Shown: in pieces, positions 15,892 through 25,562 of the stretch
Position numbering within the stretch: the first letter of the stretch is position 1
Layout: every line of letters starts with the position of its first letter
Source of the DNA: Ancylobacter aquaticus
Lineage (GTDB): Bacteria > Pseudomonadota > Alphaproteobacteria > Rhizobiales > Xanthobacteraceae
NCBI RefSeq assembly: GCF_004339465.1
Contig: NZ_SMFY01000001.1
Location: forward strand, 1,798,001 to 1,862,000
Length of the DNA: 64,000 bases
Direction of reading: 5' to 3'
Translations under genes and position numbers: made by a program
Notes under the pieces: model-generated
What the model was told of the DNA's origin: nothing
Seen by the model: only the letters and a program-made list of their open reading frames with translations
The model's database searches: none

Positions 15892-16722
15892 TCAACTCGC
15901 CGGCTTCAGAGCGCCCTCGAACTTGCGCCCGTCGGTGTCGCCGGCGTCGACATGGATCTCCTTGCCGGCGGGGTCGTAAGAGACCCGGATCGCCGGGTCC
16001 TCGCTCAGCGAGATGCCGCCCTGCATGGAGAACACCAGCTCGTCGCCCTGCGTCACGCGGATATTGTCGACGAACTTGGCCGGGATATATGCCCGGGTCA
16101 GCGGGTCCATCTGCAGGCCCGAATAATTGGGGTGGCGGATCATCAGCTGAAGCTGCGAGACCCGGCTCGCCTTGCTGGCGTCCCCCAGCGCGTCGGCCTT
16201 CACCGATTTCAGCTTGAGCTGGCCCAGATTCTTCAGCTGCGCCTCCTCGTCCTTCATGGCAGGGGCGGAGCAGCCGCCGGACGCCTTCACATAGCTCTCG
16301 GCCATGTGGAGCCCGCCATCGCTGGTTTCGGCGATGGCCCGCACATAGGAATAGGAATTCACCCGCAGCCGCGTGCCCAGCGCGACATCGCGGCGGTTGC
16401 CGCCGAAGGTGAAGGTGGCGGCGAGCGGGGCGGGGTTCTCGTCGACGATAAGCGTCAACTTGGAGATGGTGCGCGGATCGCCTTCCGGGAGCACGATCTC
16501 GACGCTGATCGGTACCATGGCCGCATCCTCCGCCCGCTTGGGAGCGGTGAGCCGCACGAGCGGGCTTGCCGCCTCGATCGGCCGCTCGCCGAACACGTCC
16601 GGCTTGAACGATTTCCAGCTGGCGTCGGCCCCCGGCTCCTGCGCGGCGGCCGCAGTGACAGCGAGAGCAGAGAAGAAAGTGACGGCGAGGAAAAGGCGGA
16701 TACGGCGGCTATAACGATGCAT
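15892..16722 (-). CDS. Quinoprotein-dehydrogenase-associated SoxYZ-like carrier protein
   Basis: The start at 16722 is supported by GGGAGG about six bases upstream; the frame extends further but without a signal peptide. The 276-residue product has a signal (MHRYSRRIRLFLAVTFFSAL), an N-terminal SoxY-like domain whose carrier Cys151 sits in YVKASGGCSAP, and a C-terminal SoxZ-like domain (RHPNYSGLQMDPLTRAYIPA onward). In SoxY the Cys is near the C-terminus and carries sulfur intermediates; in this fused family, found next to PQQ dehydrogenases, the cargo is unknown. It is convergent with the pqq operon. Confidence 0.88.
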   Translation of the reverse strand: MHRYSRRIRLFLAVTFFSALAVTAAAAQEPGADASWKSFKPDVFGERPIEAASPLVRLTAPKRAEDAAMVPISVEIVLPEGDPRTISKLTLIVDENPAPLAATFTFGGNRRDVALGTRLRVNSYSYVRAIAETSDGGLHMAESYVKASGGCSAPAMKDEEAQLKNLGQLKLKSVKADALGDASKASRVSQLQLMIRHPNYSGLQMDPLTRAYIPAKFVDNIRVTQGDELVFSMQGGISLSEDPAIRVSYDPAGKEIHVDAGDTDGRKFEGALKPAS

Positions 16723-16925
16723 GGCGACCTCCCGGCCTGCCGGATCGTTGGCCCGTCCGGCGGTTGCGCGCATCATACACCCTTCCCGCGTTGAATTGCA
16801 GGCACGAACGCGCGAGCGCACCGACGCGGCTTGCGCAGCGCAAAGCCGCCGGTCATCATCCCCAAGGTGCGATGCTGCCGCAAAGGCGACCCGCCCGATC
16901 CGCCATTATTACCTGAGTGACCGCC

Positions 16926-17249
16926 ATGCTTTCGCGCCGTTCCCTTTTCAAGGTCGCCCTCTCGCTGTTGGCCGTGCCGATCGGCATCGCATCGCAGGGC
17001 GAGGCGCAAGCGCAATCCGCGCCGAACAACCGTCCGCCGCCCCCGCGCCGGGAGCCGCGCCCGGCGCCGCGACGGGGCTACACGTGGGTTCCCGGCCACT
17101 GGGCCTGGCTGCCGCGCCGGGGCTGGGTGTGGACGGCGGGTCACTGGGAGGAGAACCGTCGCGGGTTCGAGTTCGTCGGGCCGCGCTGGGTGCTGCGCCG
17201 TGGCCAGTGGATCTATGAGCCCGGCCGCTGGGTGCGCAGCTGGCGCTGA
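16926..17249 (+). CDS. Secreted YXWGXW-type aromatic repeat protein
   Basis: The 107-residue product from ATG 16926 (a GTG at 16917 is also possible) has a signal starting MLSRRSLFKVALSLLAV (SRRSLFK, possible Tat), a Pro/Arg-rich linker, and repeats such as YTWVPGHWAWLPRRGWVWTA and WIYEPGRWVRSW. These G-x-W-x-W repeats define a family of small exported proteins, often lipoproteins, whose function is unknown. No Cys lipobox is present here. It stands alone between the SoxYZ-like gene (divergent) and a small lipoprotein gene. Confidence 0.75.
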   Translation: MLSRRSLFKVALSLLAVPIGIASQGEAQAQSAPNNRPPPPRREPRPAPRRGYTWVPGHWAWLPRRGWVWTAGHWEENRRGFEFVGPRWVLRRGQWIYEPGRWVRSWR

Positions 17250-17369
17250 GCCGGGCTCGGCACGGTAATCAAGGCCGGGTTGTGCCCCGTCTCGTTACCT
17301 CTTGTGGTGCGATTGTAGGCGCGAGCGACCGGCGTTAAGCTCCCCTCGGAATCAATCGGGGGAATGCCC

Positions 17370-17591
17370 ATGTCGAAATCCGTAGCCGCCAAGCTCACTG
17401 TCGTCGCCGTCGTCGCGCTTGTCGCGGCGGGCTGTTCCAACACCCAGCGCCGCACCGGCACGGGCGCGCTGATCGGTGCCGGTACCGGTGCGGTGATCGG
17501 CGGCATCGCCGGCGGTGGCACCGGCGCCGCCTGGGGCGCGGGCATCGGCGCGGTGGCCGGTGGCGCCATTGGCGCCGCGACCGCCAACTGA
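17370..17591 (+). CDS. Glycine-zipper lipoprotein
   Basis: GGGGGA at 17358-17363 favours the ATG at 17370 over the one at 17364. The 73-residue product has a lipoprotein signal with lipobox VAAGC and then a run of G-xxx-G motifs (GTGALIGAGTGAVIGG and on) of the glycine-zipper type that forms membrane helices. Such small outer- or inner-membrane lipoproteins are common in Hyphomicrobiales and are linked to envelope stability. No operon partner is evident. Confidence 0.8.
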   Translation: MSKSVAAKLTVVAVVALVAAGCSNTQRRTGTGALIGAGTGAVIGGIAGGGTGAAWGAGIGAVAGGAIGAATAN

Positions 17592-17672
17592 GTACGGCGC
17601 GGCCTCGTCGCTTCGGCCTTCAAACGACGCGCCGCCCCGGCTATGACGGGACGGCATTGCGAGGAGGCGGGT

Positions 17673-18020
17673 GTGGGCGTCACGATCTACGGCATCAAGA
17701 ACTGCGACACGATGAAGAAGGCACGCGCTTGGCTTGACGGGCGAGGCGTGACCTATGTTTTCCACGACTATAAGACCGCCGGGATCGACGTCGCACGGCT
17801 CGGGCAATGGGCCGGCAAGGTCGGCTGGGAAGGGCTGATCAACCGCGCCGGCACCACCTTCCGCAAGCTCGAAGAGGCGGAAAAGGCAGATATCGACGAG
17901 GAGAAGGCGCTCGCTTTGATGCAGGCGCACCCTTCACTCATCAAGCGGCCGGTGCTGGATGTCGACGGTACGCTGCTGGTGGGCTTCAAGCCGGAAGCGT
18001 ACGAGGCGCAGTTCGGCTAA
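17673..18020 (+). CDS. ArsC/Spx-family reductase (YffB-like)
   Basis: A GTG at 17673 with GAGGAGG (17661-17667) five bases upstream gives 115 residues; the frame extends to an ATG at 17643 without such a site. The product is the YffB/ArsC-like thioredoxin fold (VTIYGIKNCDTMKKARAWLD, with the single active Cys in NCDTM; C-terminal LIKRPVLDVDGTLLVGF). It probably acts as a glutathione-dependent thiol reductase in the cytoplasm rather than as arsenate reductase; no ars genes are near. Confidence 0.85.
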   Translation: MGVTIYGIKNCDTMKKARAWLDGRGVTYVFHDYKTAGIDVARLGQWAGKVGWEGLINRAGTTFRKLEEAEKADIDEEKALALMQAHPSLIKRPVLDVDGTLLVGFKPEAYEAQFG

Positions 18021-18101
18021 GCGGGGCCGGCGGAGGGTCGGCGACGCGCTAAAGCACGCCACCCCTTGATCCGGCGCGGCTTCCCTGCCACATCCGCCTG
18101 C

Positions 18102-19709
18102 ATGAACGCTCTCTCCAATTCCGCCGCATCGCCCATCGCCACCGAGGTCGCGCGCCGGCGCACCTTCGCGATCATCTCGCACCCGGATGCGGGCAAGACC
18201 ACGCTGACGGAGAAGCTGCTGCTGTTCGGCGGCGCGATCCAGCTGGCCGGTCAGGTGCGCGCCAAGAAGGACCGGCGCTCGACACGCTCGGACTGGATGG
18301 CGATCGAGCGCGAGCGCGGCATCTCTGTCGCCACCTCGGTGATGACCTTCGAGTTCAACGGCCATGTGTTCAACCTGCTGGACACGCCGGGCCATGAGGA
18401 CTTCTCCGAGGACACCTACCGCACGCTGACCGCCGTCGACGCGGCGGTGATGGTGATCGACGCCGCCAAGGGCATCGAGGCGCGCACCCGCAAGCTGCTG
18501 GAAGTCTGCCGCCTGCGCGATATTCCGATCATCACCTTCATCAACAAGATGGATCGCGAGAGCCGCGACCCGTTCGACATCCTCGACGAGATCGAGAAGA
18601 CGCTGGCCCTCGACACCACGCCGATGACCTGGCCGGTGGGGCAGGGGCGGGACTTCGTCGGCACCATGGACATCGCCAGCGGCGGCATGCGGCTTCTGGA
18701 TGGCGATGAGGGCAAGACCGGCGCGCTGCGGCAGATGAGCATGGCGGAAATCGCCGCGCTGAACGTCACCCTCAAGGAAGCGACGCTGGCCGAGGAACTC
18801 GGGCTGGTGCGCGAGGTGTGCAACCCGTTCGAGCTGCAGGCCTTCCTCGAAGGGCACCTGACTCCGGTCTATTTCGGCTCGGCGTTGCGCAATTTCGGCG
18901 TCGGCGACCTGCTCGAAGGCCTCGGGCGCTACGCCCCGCCGCCGCGCGCGCAGCAGGCGGACAAGCGCCGGGTCGAGGCGGAAGAACCGCGCATGACCGC
19001 CTTCGTGTTCAAGATCCAGGCGAACATGGACCCCAACCACCGCGACCGCATAGCCTTTGCGCGCCTGTGCTCGGGCAGGCTCCAGCGCGGCATGAAGGCG
19101 AAGCTGGTGCGTACCGGCAAGCCGATGGGTCTTGCGACGCCGCAATTCTTCTTCGCCCAGGACCGCCAGCTGGCCGAGGAAGCCTATGCCGGCGATGTCG
19201 TCGGCATTCCCAACCACGGCAATCTGCGCATCGGCGACACGCTGACCGAGGGTGAGGACATCAATTTCATCGGCGTGCCCTCATTCGCGCCGGAAATTCT
19301 GCGCCGGGTGAAGCTGCCGGACGCGATGAAGGCCAAGAAGCTGAAGCAGGCGCTGCAGGAAATGGCCGAGGAAGGCGTGGTGCAGGTTTTCCGCCCCACC
19401 GACGGCTCGCCGGCGCTGGTCGGCGTGGTCGGCCCGCTGCAGCTCGACGTGCTCAAGAACCGGCTGGAGGCCGAATACGGGCTGGAGGTCGGCTTCGACA
19501 TGTCGGAGTTCCAGCTCGCCCGCTGGGTATCGTCGGAAGACCCCAAGAAGCTCGACGATTTCGCCGCCGGTAACCGCCTGTCAACGGCGGAAGATCTCGA
19601 TGGCGATCTGGTGTTCCTCAGCCCGTCAGCTTTCATGATCGGTTACACCGGCGACCGCTGGCCGGGCATCGTCTTCACCGATGTGAAGGATGTGAAGAAG
19701 ACCGGCTGA
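18102..19709 (+). CDS. prfC: Peptide chain release factor 3
   Basis: The ATG at 18102 gives 535 residues, near the usual 525-530; an ATG at 18066 would add twelve. The GTPase domain has P-loop HPDAGKTTLTEK, switch regions with RGISVATS, DTPGHEDFSE and NKMDRE, followed by translation factor domains 2 and 3. RF3 recycles RF1 and RF2 from the ribosome after peptide release. It is monocistronic as far as I see; the next gene is convergent 23 bases away. Confidence 0.95.
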   Translation: MNALSNSAASPIATEVARRRTFAIISHPDAGKTTLTEKLLLFGGAIQLAGQVRAKKDRRSTRSDWMAIERERGISVATSVMTFEFNGHVFNLLDTPGHEDFSEDTYRTLTAVDAAVMVIDAAKGIEARTRKLLEVCRLRDIPIITFINKMDRESRDPFDILDEIEKTLALDTTPMTWPVGQGRDFVGTMDIASGGMRLLDGDEGKTGALRQMSMAEIAALNVTLKEATLAEELGLVREVCNPFELQAFLEGHLTPVYFGSALRNFGVGDLLEGLGRYAPPPRAQQADKRRVEAEEPRMTAFVFKIQANMDPNHRDRIAFARLCSGRLQRGMKAKLVRTGKPMGLATPQFFFAQDRQLAEEAYAGDVVGIPNHGNLRIGDTLTEGEDINFIGVPSFAPEILRRVKLPDAMKAKKLKQALQEMAEEGVVQVFRPTDGSPALVGVVGPLQLDVLKNRLEAEYGLEVGFDMSEFQLARWVSSEDPKKLDDFAAGNRLSTAEDLDGDLVFLSPSAFMIGYTGDRWPGIVFTDVKDVKKTG

Positions 19710-19732
19710 ACCCTGCCGTAATAGGGGCCGGC

Positions 19733-20422
19733 CTAGCGCACGACCACGATCCGCGTATTGGCGCGGCCATACTGCCCGACGATCGCGAACAGCGCTTTCG
19801 CATTGCTGGGGTGCAGCCGCACGCAGCCATGCGAGGCAGGGCGGCCGAGCCGGCGCAGATCGTTGGTGCCGTGGATCGCCCAGCCCTTGTGGAAGAAGAT
19901 CGAATAGGGCATCGGCGCGTTGTCGTACTTGCGCGAGAAATAGCGCTTGTGCATGCGCTCGGGTCGGTAGCTGCCGAGCGGGGTGCGATAGCCCTTGCGG
20001 GCGGTGGAGACCGGCCAGGCGTGCCGCTCGACCCCCTCCACCATCACACGCATGCGTTGCTTCGAGAGGCTGATCTCCACCCTCACATCGGGTGGTGGCG
20101 GCAGGACTTCTTCCAGCGGGCCGGCAGGGTTCCCGATCGCTATCGCCTGCGCCGGCGGTGTCGCAAAGGCCGCAGGGGAGGGGACAGCGGGCGGCGTGGT
20201 CGACATGGCGGGGGCGGAGAGCGCCCCCGGAGTGGCGGTCGAGGGCGGGCTCATTGCCGGCGGCGCAGCGATCGTGGCCAGCGCGGCGTCACTTGGAGCC
20301 GCCACCCGCAGACCTGTGGCCGGCGGCGCGCTGGTGGCTGTTGCCACGACCCCCTGGGCGCGCGCTGACGGTGCGAGGGCCAACAACAGGCCCAGTGAGA
20401 CAATCGCCAGCACGGATTTCAT
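19733..20422 (-). CDS. L,D-transpeptidase (YkuD domain)
   Basis: The 229-residue protein has a signal peptide (residues 1-22), a long Ala/Pro/Thr-rich linker (about 25-105) that would span the periplasm, and a C-terminal YkuD domain with the catalytic motif HGTNDLRRLGRPASHGCVRL, nucleophile Cys200. Such enzymes make 3-3 cross-links in peptidoglycan or attach proteins to it. In alphaproteobacteria several paralogs exist; the linker is low-complexity and will vary between strains. Convergent with prfC. Confidence 0.9.
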   Translation of the reverse strand: MKSVLAIVSLGLLLALAPSARAQGVVATATSAPPATGLRVAAPSDAALATIAAPPAMSPPSTATPGALSAPAMSTTPPAVPSPAAFATPPAQAIAIGNPAGPLEEVLPPPPDVRVEISLSKQRMRVMVEGVERHAWPVSTARKGYRTPLGSYRPERMHKRYFSRKYDNAPMPYSIFFHKGWAIHGTNDLRRLGRPASHGCVRLHPSNAKALFAIVGQYGRANTRIVVVR

Positions 20423-20648
20423 TCCGGTTCCCCCAAACCGATGGCGTCATCATTGTGACACGCAACCTTCGGGCGCGGGAGAGCCGATACCGCTTATGGT
20501 TTACACATCCAGGTGTTGGCGGAAGGCAGGCATTGGCACGAGGCGCTCGCTGCGGGCGGACCGGGACAAATAGTCAGCCCACCTGCGGATGGCGCGGGGA
20601 TTGGAAACGATCTAGCGTGCGCGCCATCGCACACCGGGGAGCACGATC

Positions 20649-21218
20649 ATGATCCTGATGCTGACGGGGCTCGCCCTGTTTGTCGCCATTCACATCGTCG
20701 CCGCGCGCCGCAAGATGGCCGCGGCGGTCACGGCGCAGTTCGGCGTCACCGCCTACCGGATCGTGCACGGCGTTCTCGCCATCATCGGCGTTCTGATGAT
20801 TGCCTATGGCTTCGGCCAGTGGCGGGCCGAAGGCCCCGCGCAGCTTTACAACCCGCCGGCCGGACTGCGCCATCTCGCGCTGCTGCTGATGCTGTTCGCC
20901 TGCATCTTCGCGGTGGCGGCGCTGGTGCCGAGCCACATCAAGGCGCGGCTGAAATTCCCGTTCCTGGTAGCGATCAAGACCTGGGCGCTGGCGCATCTGC
21001 TCGCCAATGGCGACGCCGCGACCGTCACTCTTGCCGTCGTTCTGCTCGCGTGGGCGGTGGTTCTGCGGATCATGGCCAAGCGCCGCGCAGCGCCCCTGCC
21101 GGTCGCCCCCGCCAATTGGTGGGGCGACTTCGTTGCGGTCGGCGGCGGTGTCGTGCTTTATGCGATCCTCTCCTTCTGGTTCCATCCCGCTATTGTCGGG
21201 GTGCCGGTCATGGGCTGA
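20649..21218 (+). CDS. NnrU family membrane protein
   Basis: The 189-residue product has about five or six membrane helices and the NnrU pattern (start MILMLTGLALFVAIHIV, FRIVHG-type segment YRIVHGVLAII, later FPFLVAIKTWALAHLLANGD). GGGGAG lies seven bases before the ATG. NnrU-type proteins are linked to nitric oxide/nitrite metabolism in Rhodobacter and are related to isoprenoid-type (zeta-carotene isomerase-like) membrane enzymes; the exact role is unknown. The gene is 36 bases ahead of panB and may be cotranscribed. Confidence 0.85.
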   Translation: MILMLTGLALFVAIHIVAARRKMAAAVTAQFGVTAYRIVHGVLAIIGVLMIAYGFGQWRAEGPAQLYNPPAGLRHLALLLMLFACIFAVAALVPSHIKARLKFPFLVAIKTWALAHLLANGDAATVTLAVVLLAWAVVLRIMAKRRAAPLPVAPANWWGDFVAVGGGVVLYAILSFWFHPAIVGVPVMG

Positions 21219-21254
21219 CCAAGCCCTTGCAAGAAAACGAGGAAACTGCCTGAC

Positions 21255-22076
21255 ATGTCCGTCCAGTCCGCTGCCCGCCGCCTCACCGCACCCGATATCC
21301 GGGCGCGCAAGGGTGGAGAGCCGATCGTCTCGCTGACCGCCTACCACGCCCACACTGCGCGTCTTGTCGACCCGCATGTCGACTTCATGCTGGTGGGCGA
21401 TTCGCTCGGCATGGTGATGCACGGGCTGGAAACCACCGTGCCGGTGACGGTCGACATGATGATCCTTCAGGGGCAGGCGGTGATGCGCGGCTCGGCGCGG
21501 GCGCTGGTGGTGGTGGACCTGCCTTTCGGCTCCTATGAGGGCTCGCCGCAGCAGGCCTTCGCCACCGCCGCGCGGGTGCTGAAGGAGACGGGCGCCGGCG
21601 CCATCAAGCTGGAAGGCGGGCGCCGCATGGCCGAGACGGTGCGTTTTCTCGCCGATCGCGGTGTGCCGGTCATGGGCCACGTCGGTCTCACCCCGCAGGC
21701 GATCAACACACTCGGCTCGTTCAAGGCGCTCGGCCGCGACGAGGCGAGCGCGGCGCTGATTCTTGACGATGCCCGCTCGATCGCGGAGGCCGGTGCGTTC
21801 TCCATCGTGCTGGAGGCGATTTCCGAGCCACTGGCCCGCCAGATCACGCAGGAGGTCGCTCCGCCCACCATCGGCATCGGCGGCTCGCCAGCCTGCGACG
21901 GACAGATTCTCGTGCTCGAAGACATGCTCGGCCTGTCCGATCGCGTGCCGCGCTTCGTCAAAAAGTTCGCCGAAATCGGCCCCGCCATCGGCGCGGCGGT
22001 GGAGGCCTATGCGAGCGAGGTGCGCGCGCGCAGCTTCCCCGGGCCGGAGCATGTCTACGCCCCGAAGAAGAGCTAG
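21255..22076 (+). CDS. panB: 3-methyl-2-oxobutanoate hydroxymethyltransferase
   Basis: The 273-residue protein matches PanB in length and motifs ([62 protein letters not shown]). It transfers a hydroxymethyl group from methylene-tetrahydrofolate to ketoisovalerate to give ketopantoate, the first step of pantothenate and coenzyme A synthesis. panC is not adjacent. Confidence 0.95.
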   Translation: MSVQSAARRLTAPDIRARKGGEPIVSLTAYHAHTARLVDPHVDFMLVGDSLGMVMHGLETTVPVTVDMMILQGQAVMRGSARALVVVDLPFGSYEGSPQQAFATAARVLKETGAGAIKLEGGRRMAETVRFLADRGVPVMGHVGLTPQAINTLGSFKALGRDEASAALILDDARSIAEAGAFSIVLEAISEPLARQITQEVAPPTIGIGGSPACDGQILVLEDMLGLSDRVPRFVKKFAEIGPAIGAAVEAYASEVRARSFPGPEHVYAPKKS

Positions 22077-22228
22077 AATCCAGGCTCGCGCGGGCAAAGG
22101 GCGCGGTGTGGACGCCGCGCACCGCGCGATTTGCCTTGTTGAAGCCGCATCGGTAGTTTACGCGGCCCTTTCCAGTACCGGCCCCGCGCATCTGCGGCGC
22201 CCTTCCGACGAGTGCCCACGGACGCGAC

Positions 22229-23029
22229 ATGGCTGACATCTTCAACGAGATCGACGAGGACCTGCGCCGCGAGCGTTTCGGTCGGCTATGGACGCGCTAC
22301 GGCGCCTATCTCATCGGCTTTGCCGTGCTCATCGTCGTCGCCGTCGCCGGGTGGCGCGGCTATGAATGGTGGCGGATGCATCAGGATCAGGCCGCCGGCG
22401 CGCAGTTCGAGGCGGCGATGGCGCTGTCCACCGAGGGCAAGACCGCCGAGGCCGAGGCTGCCTTCGCCGCGCTTGAGAAGGACGCCCCTCGCGGCTACCG
22501 CGTTCTGGCCCGCTTTCGCTCCGCCGACGAACTCGCAAAGACCGACCGCACAGCCGCCGTCGCCGATTACGATGCGCTGGCGCGCGACGCCTCGATAAGC
22601 CCGCTGATGCAGAATGTGGCGCAGATTCGCGCCGGCCTGCTGCTGGTCGACACCGCCCCGCTTGCCGACATCGAAAGCCGGATGAAGCCGCTCGACACCC
22701 CCACGGGGGCGTTCCGCCATTCGGCGCGCGAGATCATCGGCCTCGCCCAGTACAAAGCCGGGGACTATGTGGGCGCGACCGCGACGTTCACCGCCGTTCT
22801 CGGTGACGGCGAAACCCCTCCCGGGCTGCGCCGCCGCGCGGATCTGATTCGGACACTCGCGGCGTCGTCGCTGCCACTGCCGGCGCCCACCGCCTCCACC
22901 GCCCCGGCACAGACGACACCGCCGGCGATGGAGCCGGCCGCAGTGCCTGCTTCGCCCGAGGTGCCCGCTGCGGCGCCCTCGACATCCCCGACATCCGAGC
23001 CGGCGGCGGCCCCCCCCGCCGCGCCGTGA
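22229..23029 (+). CDS. YfgM-like tetratricopeptide membrane protein
   Basis: The 266-residue protein starts MADIFNEIDEDLRRERFGRL, has a single membrane helix at about 28-46 (YLIGFAVLIVVAVAGWRGYE) and a periplasmic TPR-like region (AQFEAAMALSTEGKTAEAEA), ending in a 60-residue Pro/Ala/Thr-rich tail. It belongs to the YfgM/UPF0070 group, which in E. coli binds the SecYEG translocon and periplasmic chaperones. As in many proteobacteria it precedes der, here with one lipoprotein gene between (BamB is the usual partner in gammaproteobacteria). Confidence 0.85.
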   Translation: MADIFNEIDEDLRRERFGRLWTRYGAYLIGFAVLIVVAVAGWRGYEWWRMHQDQAAGAQFEAAMALSTEGKTAEAEAAFAALEKDAPRGYRVLARFRSADELAKTDRTAAVADYDALARDASISPLMQNVAQIRAGLLLVDTAPLADIESRMKPLDTPTGAFRHSAREIIGLAQYKAGDYVGATATFTAVLGDGETPPGLRRRADLIRTLAASSLPLPAPTASTAPAQTTPPAMEPAAVPASPEVPAAAPSTSPTSEPAAAPPAAP

Positions 23030-23039
23030 GGAGATGCTG

Positions 23040-23342
23040 ATGCGCCAAGAGATGTCCACGTTCCGCTCGCGCCTGCGTCGCGCCCTGCTGTTGCTGCCGG
23101 TGCTGGGTCTCGCGCTCGGTGCCGCCGGCTGCGAAACGCTCGAATCGCTGAACCCCTTCAACGAGCGCGAAAAGCCGCTGCCCGGCGCGCGCGCGCCGGT
23201 GTTTCCCGAAGGCGTGCCCGGGGTCGATTACAATCAGGCACCGCCGCAGCCGGCGAATTCGGCCTATAATCCCTATATGAACGAGCCGCCGGCCGAGGGC
23301 GCGGCGTCCGCTGCCGGTCCTGGCGCCGCCCCGGCTCAGTAG
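23040..23342 (+). CDS. Small lipoprotein between yfgM-like gene and der
   Basis: GAGGAG at 23028-23033 favours the ATG at 23040 over that at 23034. The 100-residue product has a hydrophobic signal (ALLLLPVLGLALGAAGC) with lipobox GAAGC, then a disordered Pro/Ala-rich chain with EKPLPGARAPVFPEGVPG and YNPYMNEPP. It starts 10 bases after the YfgM-like gene and ends 30 bases before der. In other bacteria bamB occupies this spot, but this protein is far too short for a beta-propeller; the function is unknown. Confidence 0.8.
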   Translation: MRQEMSTFRSRLRRALLLLPVLGLALGAAGCETLESLNPFNEREKPLPGARAPVFPEGVPGVDYNQAPPQPANSAYNPYMNEPPAEGAASAAGPGAAPAQ

Positions 23343-23372
23343 AACTGCCGGGCGCGGAGGCCCTCTTTTCCC

Positions 23373-24713
23373 ATGACGATGACCGTCGCGATTGTCGGCC
23401 GGCCGAATGTCGGCAAGTCGACGCTGTTCAATCGCCTGGTCGGCAAGCGTTTGGCGCTGGTCGACGACCGGCCCGGCGTAACGCGCGACCGACGCGAGGG
23501 CGACGCCCGGCTCGGGCATTTGTCGTTCCGCATCATTGATACGGCGGGGCTGGAGGAGGCGAAGGCCGAATCGCTCGAAGGCCGCATGCGCGCGCAGACT
23601 GAGGCCGCCATCGCCGACGCCGACGTGCTGCTGTTCATGATCGACGCCAAGGCCGGCATCACGCCGAGCGACCGCTCCTTCGGCGAGCTCGCCCGCCGCT
23701 CCGGCAAGCACACCATTCTCGTCGCCAACAAGGCCGAGGCGAAGGGCTCCGAGAGCGGCACGCTGGATGCTTACGCCCTGGGGCTCGGCGAGCCTGTGGA
23801 GGTTTCCGCCGAGCATGGCGACGGCATGGGCGATCTTCTCCGCGCGCTGGCGCTGTGCGTGCCGGACGAAGGGGATGAAGAGGAAGAATCCGAGGCCGGC
23901 CGGCGCATCCGCGTCGCCGTGCTCGGGCGCCCGAATGCCGGCAAGTCGACCCTGATCAACGCACTGCTCGGCGAGGATCGGTTGCTCACGGGACCGGAGG
24001 CGGGCATCACCCGCGATTCCATCGCCGTCGATATCGAGCGCCACGGGGTGGAACTGCGCGTGTTCGATACCGCCGGCATGCGCAAGCGCGCCCGGATCGA
24101 GGACAAGCTGGAAAAGCTCTCCGTCGCTGACGGCCTGCGCGCCGCTCGCTTTGCTGAAGTCGTCATCGTGCTGATGGACGCGACGCATCCGTTCGAGGAA
24201 CAGGACCTGCGCATCGCCGATCTCGTCGAGCGCGAGGGGCGGGCGGTGGTTCTGGCGATTTCCAAGTCCGATCTCGTCAAGGACCAGCAGGGCTTCGTCA
24301 CCCGCATGCGCGAGGAAGCCGACGATCGGCTCTCGCAGGTCAAGGGCGCGCCGGTGGTGCTGGTGTCGGGCCTGACCGGCGAGGGGCTGGACCGTCTGGT
24401 GCGCGCCGTGCAGCAGGCGCATGAGGTGTGGAACCGCCGGGTCGCCACCAATCCGCTGAACCGTTGGCTGATCGAGACCACCGACCAGCACCCGCCGCCG
24501 GCGGTTTCGGGGCGCCGCATCAAGCTGCGCTACATCACCCAGCCCAAGGCCCGCCCGCCAAGTTTCGTGCTGTTCTGCTCGCGTGCCGACGCACTGCCGG
24601 AGAGCTATGTGCGTTATCTCGTGAACAATCTGCGCGCCAGCTTCGACCTGCCCGGCGTACCGATCCGGCTGACGCTGCGCGAGAAGGACAATCCCTACGC
24701 CGAGAAGGAGTAG
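23373..24713 (+). CDS. der: Ribosome-assembly GTPase Der (EngA)
   Basis: The 446-residue protein has two GTPase domains in tandem, each with its own P-loop ([14 protein letters not shown] at 9 onward and [15 protein letters not shown] in the middle), G3 motifs DTAGLE and DTAGMRKR, and NKAE / SKSD for base recognition, then the C-terminal KH-like domain. Der is essential for 50S subunit maturation. Length matches the family. A bidirectional terminator follows. Confidence 0.96.
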   Translation: MTMTVAIVGRPNVGKSTLFNRLVGKRLALVDDRPGVTRDRREGDARLGHLSFRIIDTAGLEEAKAESLEGRMRAQTEAAIADADVLLFMIDAKAGITPSDRSFGELARRSGKHTILVANKAEAKGSESGTLDAYALGLGEPVEVSAEHGDGMGDLLRALALCVPDEGDEEEESEAGRRIRVAVLGRPNAGKSTLINALLGEDRLLTGPEAGITRDSIAVDIERHGVELRVFDTAGMRKRARIEDKLEKLSVADGLRAARFAEVVIVLMDATHPFEEQDLRIADLVEREGRAVVLAISKSDLVKDQQGFVTRMREEADDRLSQVKGAPVVLVSGLTGEGLDRLVRAVQQAHEVWNRRVATNPLNRWLIETTDQHPPPAVSGRRIKLRYITQPKARPPSFVLFCSRADALPESYVRYLVNNLRASFDLPGVPIRLTLREKDNPYAEKE

Positions 24714-24722
24714 GCGGAATAA

Positions 24723-24752
24723 AAAAGGGACGGCGCGAGCCGTCCCTTTTTC
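24723..24752 (+). terminator. Bidirectional terminator between der and the SDR gene
   Basis: AAAAGGGACGGC and GCCGTCCCTTTT form a 12-bp stem with a four-base loop, with A-runs before and T-runs after, so it can end transcripts from der (plus) and from the SDR gene (minus). Confidence 0.85.
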
Positions 24753-24774
24753 GTTGCGGGTAAGGATCCGGCAT

Positions 24775-25545
24775 TCATGTCGGAAGCCGGTAGTCCTTGA
24801 GGCTCTGGCTGGGGAAGTCGTAGAGACGGCCGGTTTCCTCGAAGCTCGGCAGGCACAGCGCGAGGATTGCCCGCGCCACCTCTTCGGGCGTGGGCAGCGT
24901 GTTCGGGTCCTCGCCCGGGAACGCCTTGGCCCGCATGCGGGTGCGGATCGGGCCCGGATTGATCAGGTTGACCTTTAGGCTGGAGATGTTCTCCACCTCG
25001 GCCGCCCAGGTGCGCGCCAGCACTTCCACCGCCGCCTTGGTGACGGCGTAGGGGCCCCAGAACGGTCGCGCCTTGTGCGCCGCGCCGGAGGACACCATCA
25101 CTGCCCGCCCGGCGGTGGAGAGCCGCAGCAGCGGGTCCAGAGAGCGGATGAGCCGCCAGTTCGCGGTGAGGTTTACTGCCAGCGTGTCGTTCCATTCCTT
25201 GGGGTCGACCTGCGCCAGCGGCGTCATCGGACCGAGCACGCCGGCATTGCCGACAAAGACGTCGAGTTTGCCGAAACGCTCAAAAAGCGCGCCGCCGAGC
25301 CGGTCGATGCCCTCGCCATCCTTGATGTCGAGGGGCACGAGAGTCGCGGTCGAGCCTGCCTTGACGATCGCGTCGTCGAGTTCCTCGAGCGCGCCGCTGG
25401 TGCGGCCCACAGCCACCACATGCGCGCCGGCCGCGGCCAGGGCCAGGGCGGTGGCATGGCCGATCCCGCGTGTGGCGCCGGTGACGAGGGCGATGCGGCC
25501 GTCGAGCGGACGCGCGGCAGGCTCTGCCGTGGAAAGGTCGGACAT
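24775..25545 (-). CDS. Short-chain dehydrogenase/reductase
   Basis: The 256-residue protein has the classical SDR nucleotide motif TGATRGIG (22-29), the GNAGVLG segment, and the catalytic Ser in VMVSSGAAH with Y-A-V-T-K. Substrate is not predictable. It is the third gene of a purF-VOC-SDR run, 17 bases from the VOC gene. The C-terminal ends EETGRLYDFPSQ, like many unclassified SDRs of Hyphomicrobiales. Confidence 0.9.
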   Translation of the reverse strand: MSDLSTAEPAARPLDGRIALVTGATRGIGHATALALAAAGAHVVAVGRTSGALEELDDAIVKAGSTATLVPLDIKDGEGIDRLGGALFERFGKLDVFVGNAGVLGPMTPLAQVDPKEWNDTLAVNLTANWRLIRSLDPLLRLSTAGRAVMVSSGAAHKARPFWGPYAVTKAAVEVLARTWAAEVENISSLKVNLINPGPIRTRMRAKAFPGEDPNTLPTPEEVARAILALCLPSFEETGRLYDFPSQSLKDYRLPT

Positions 25546-25562
25546 GGCGTTTCCTCGAAGGC

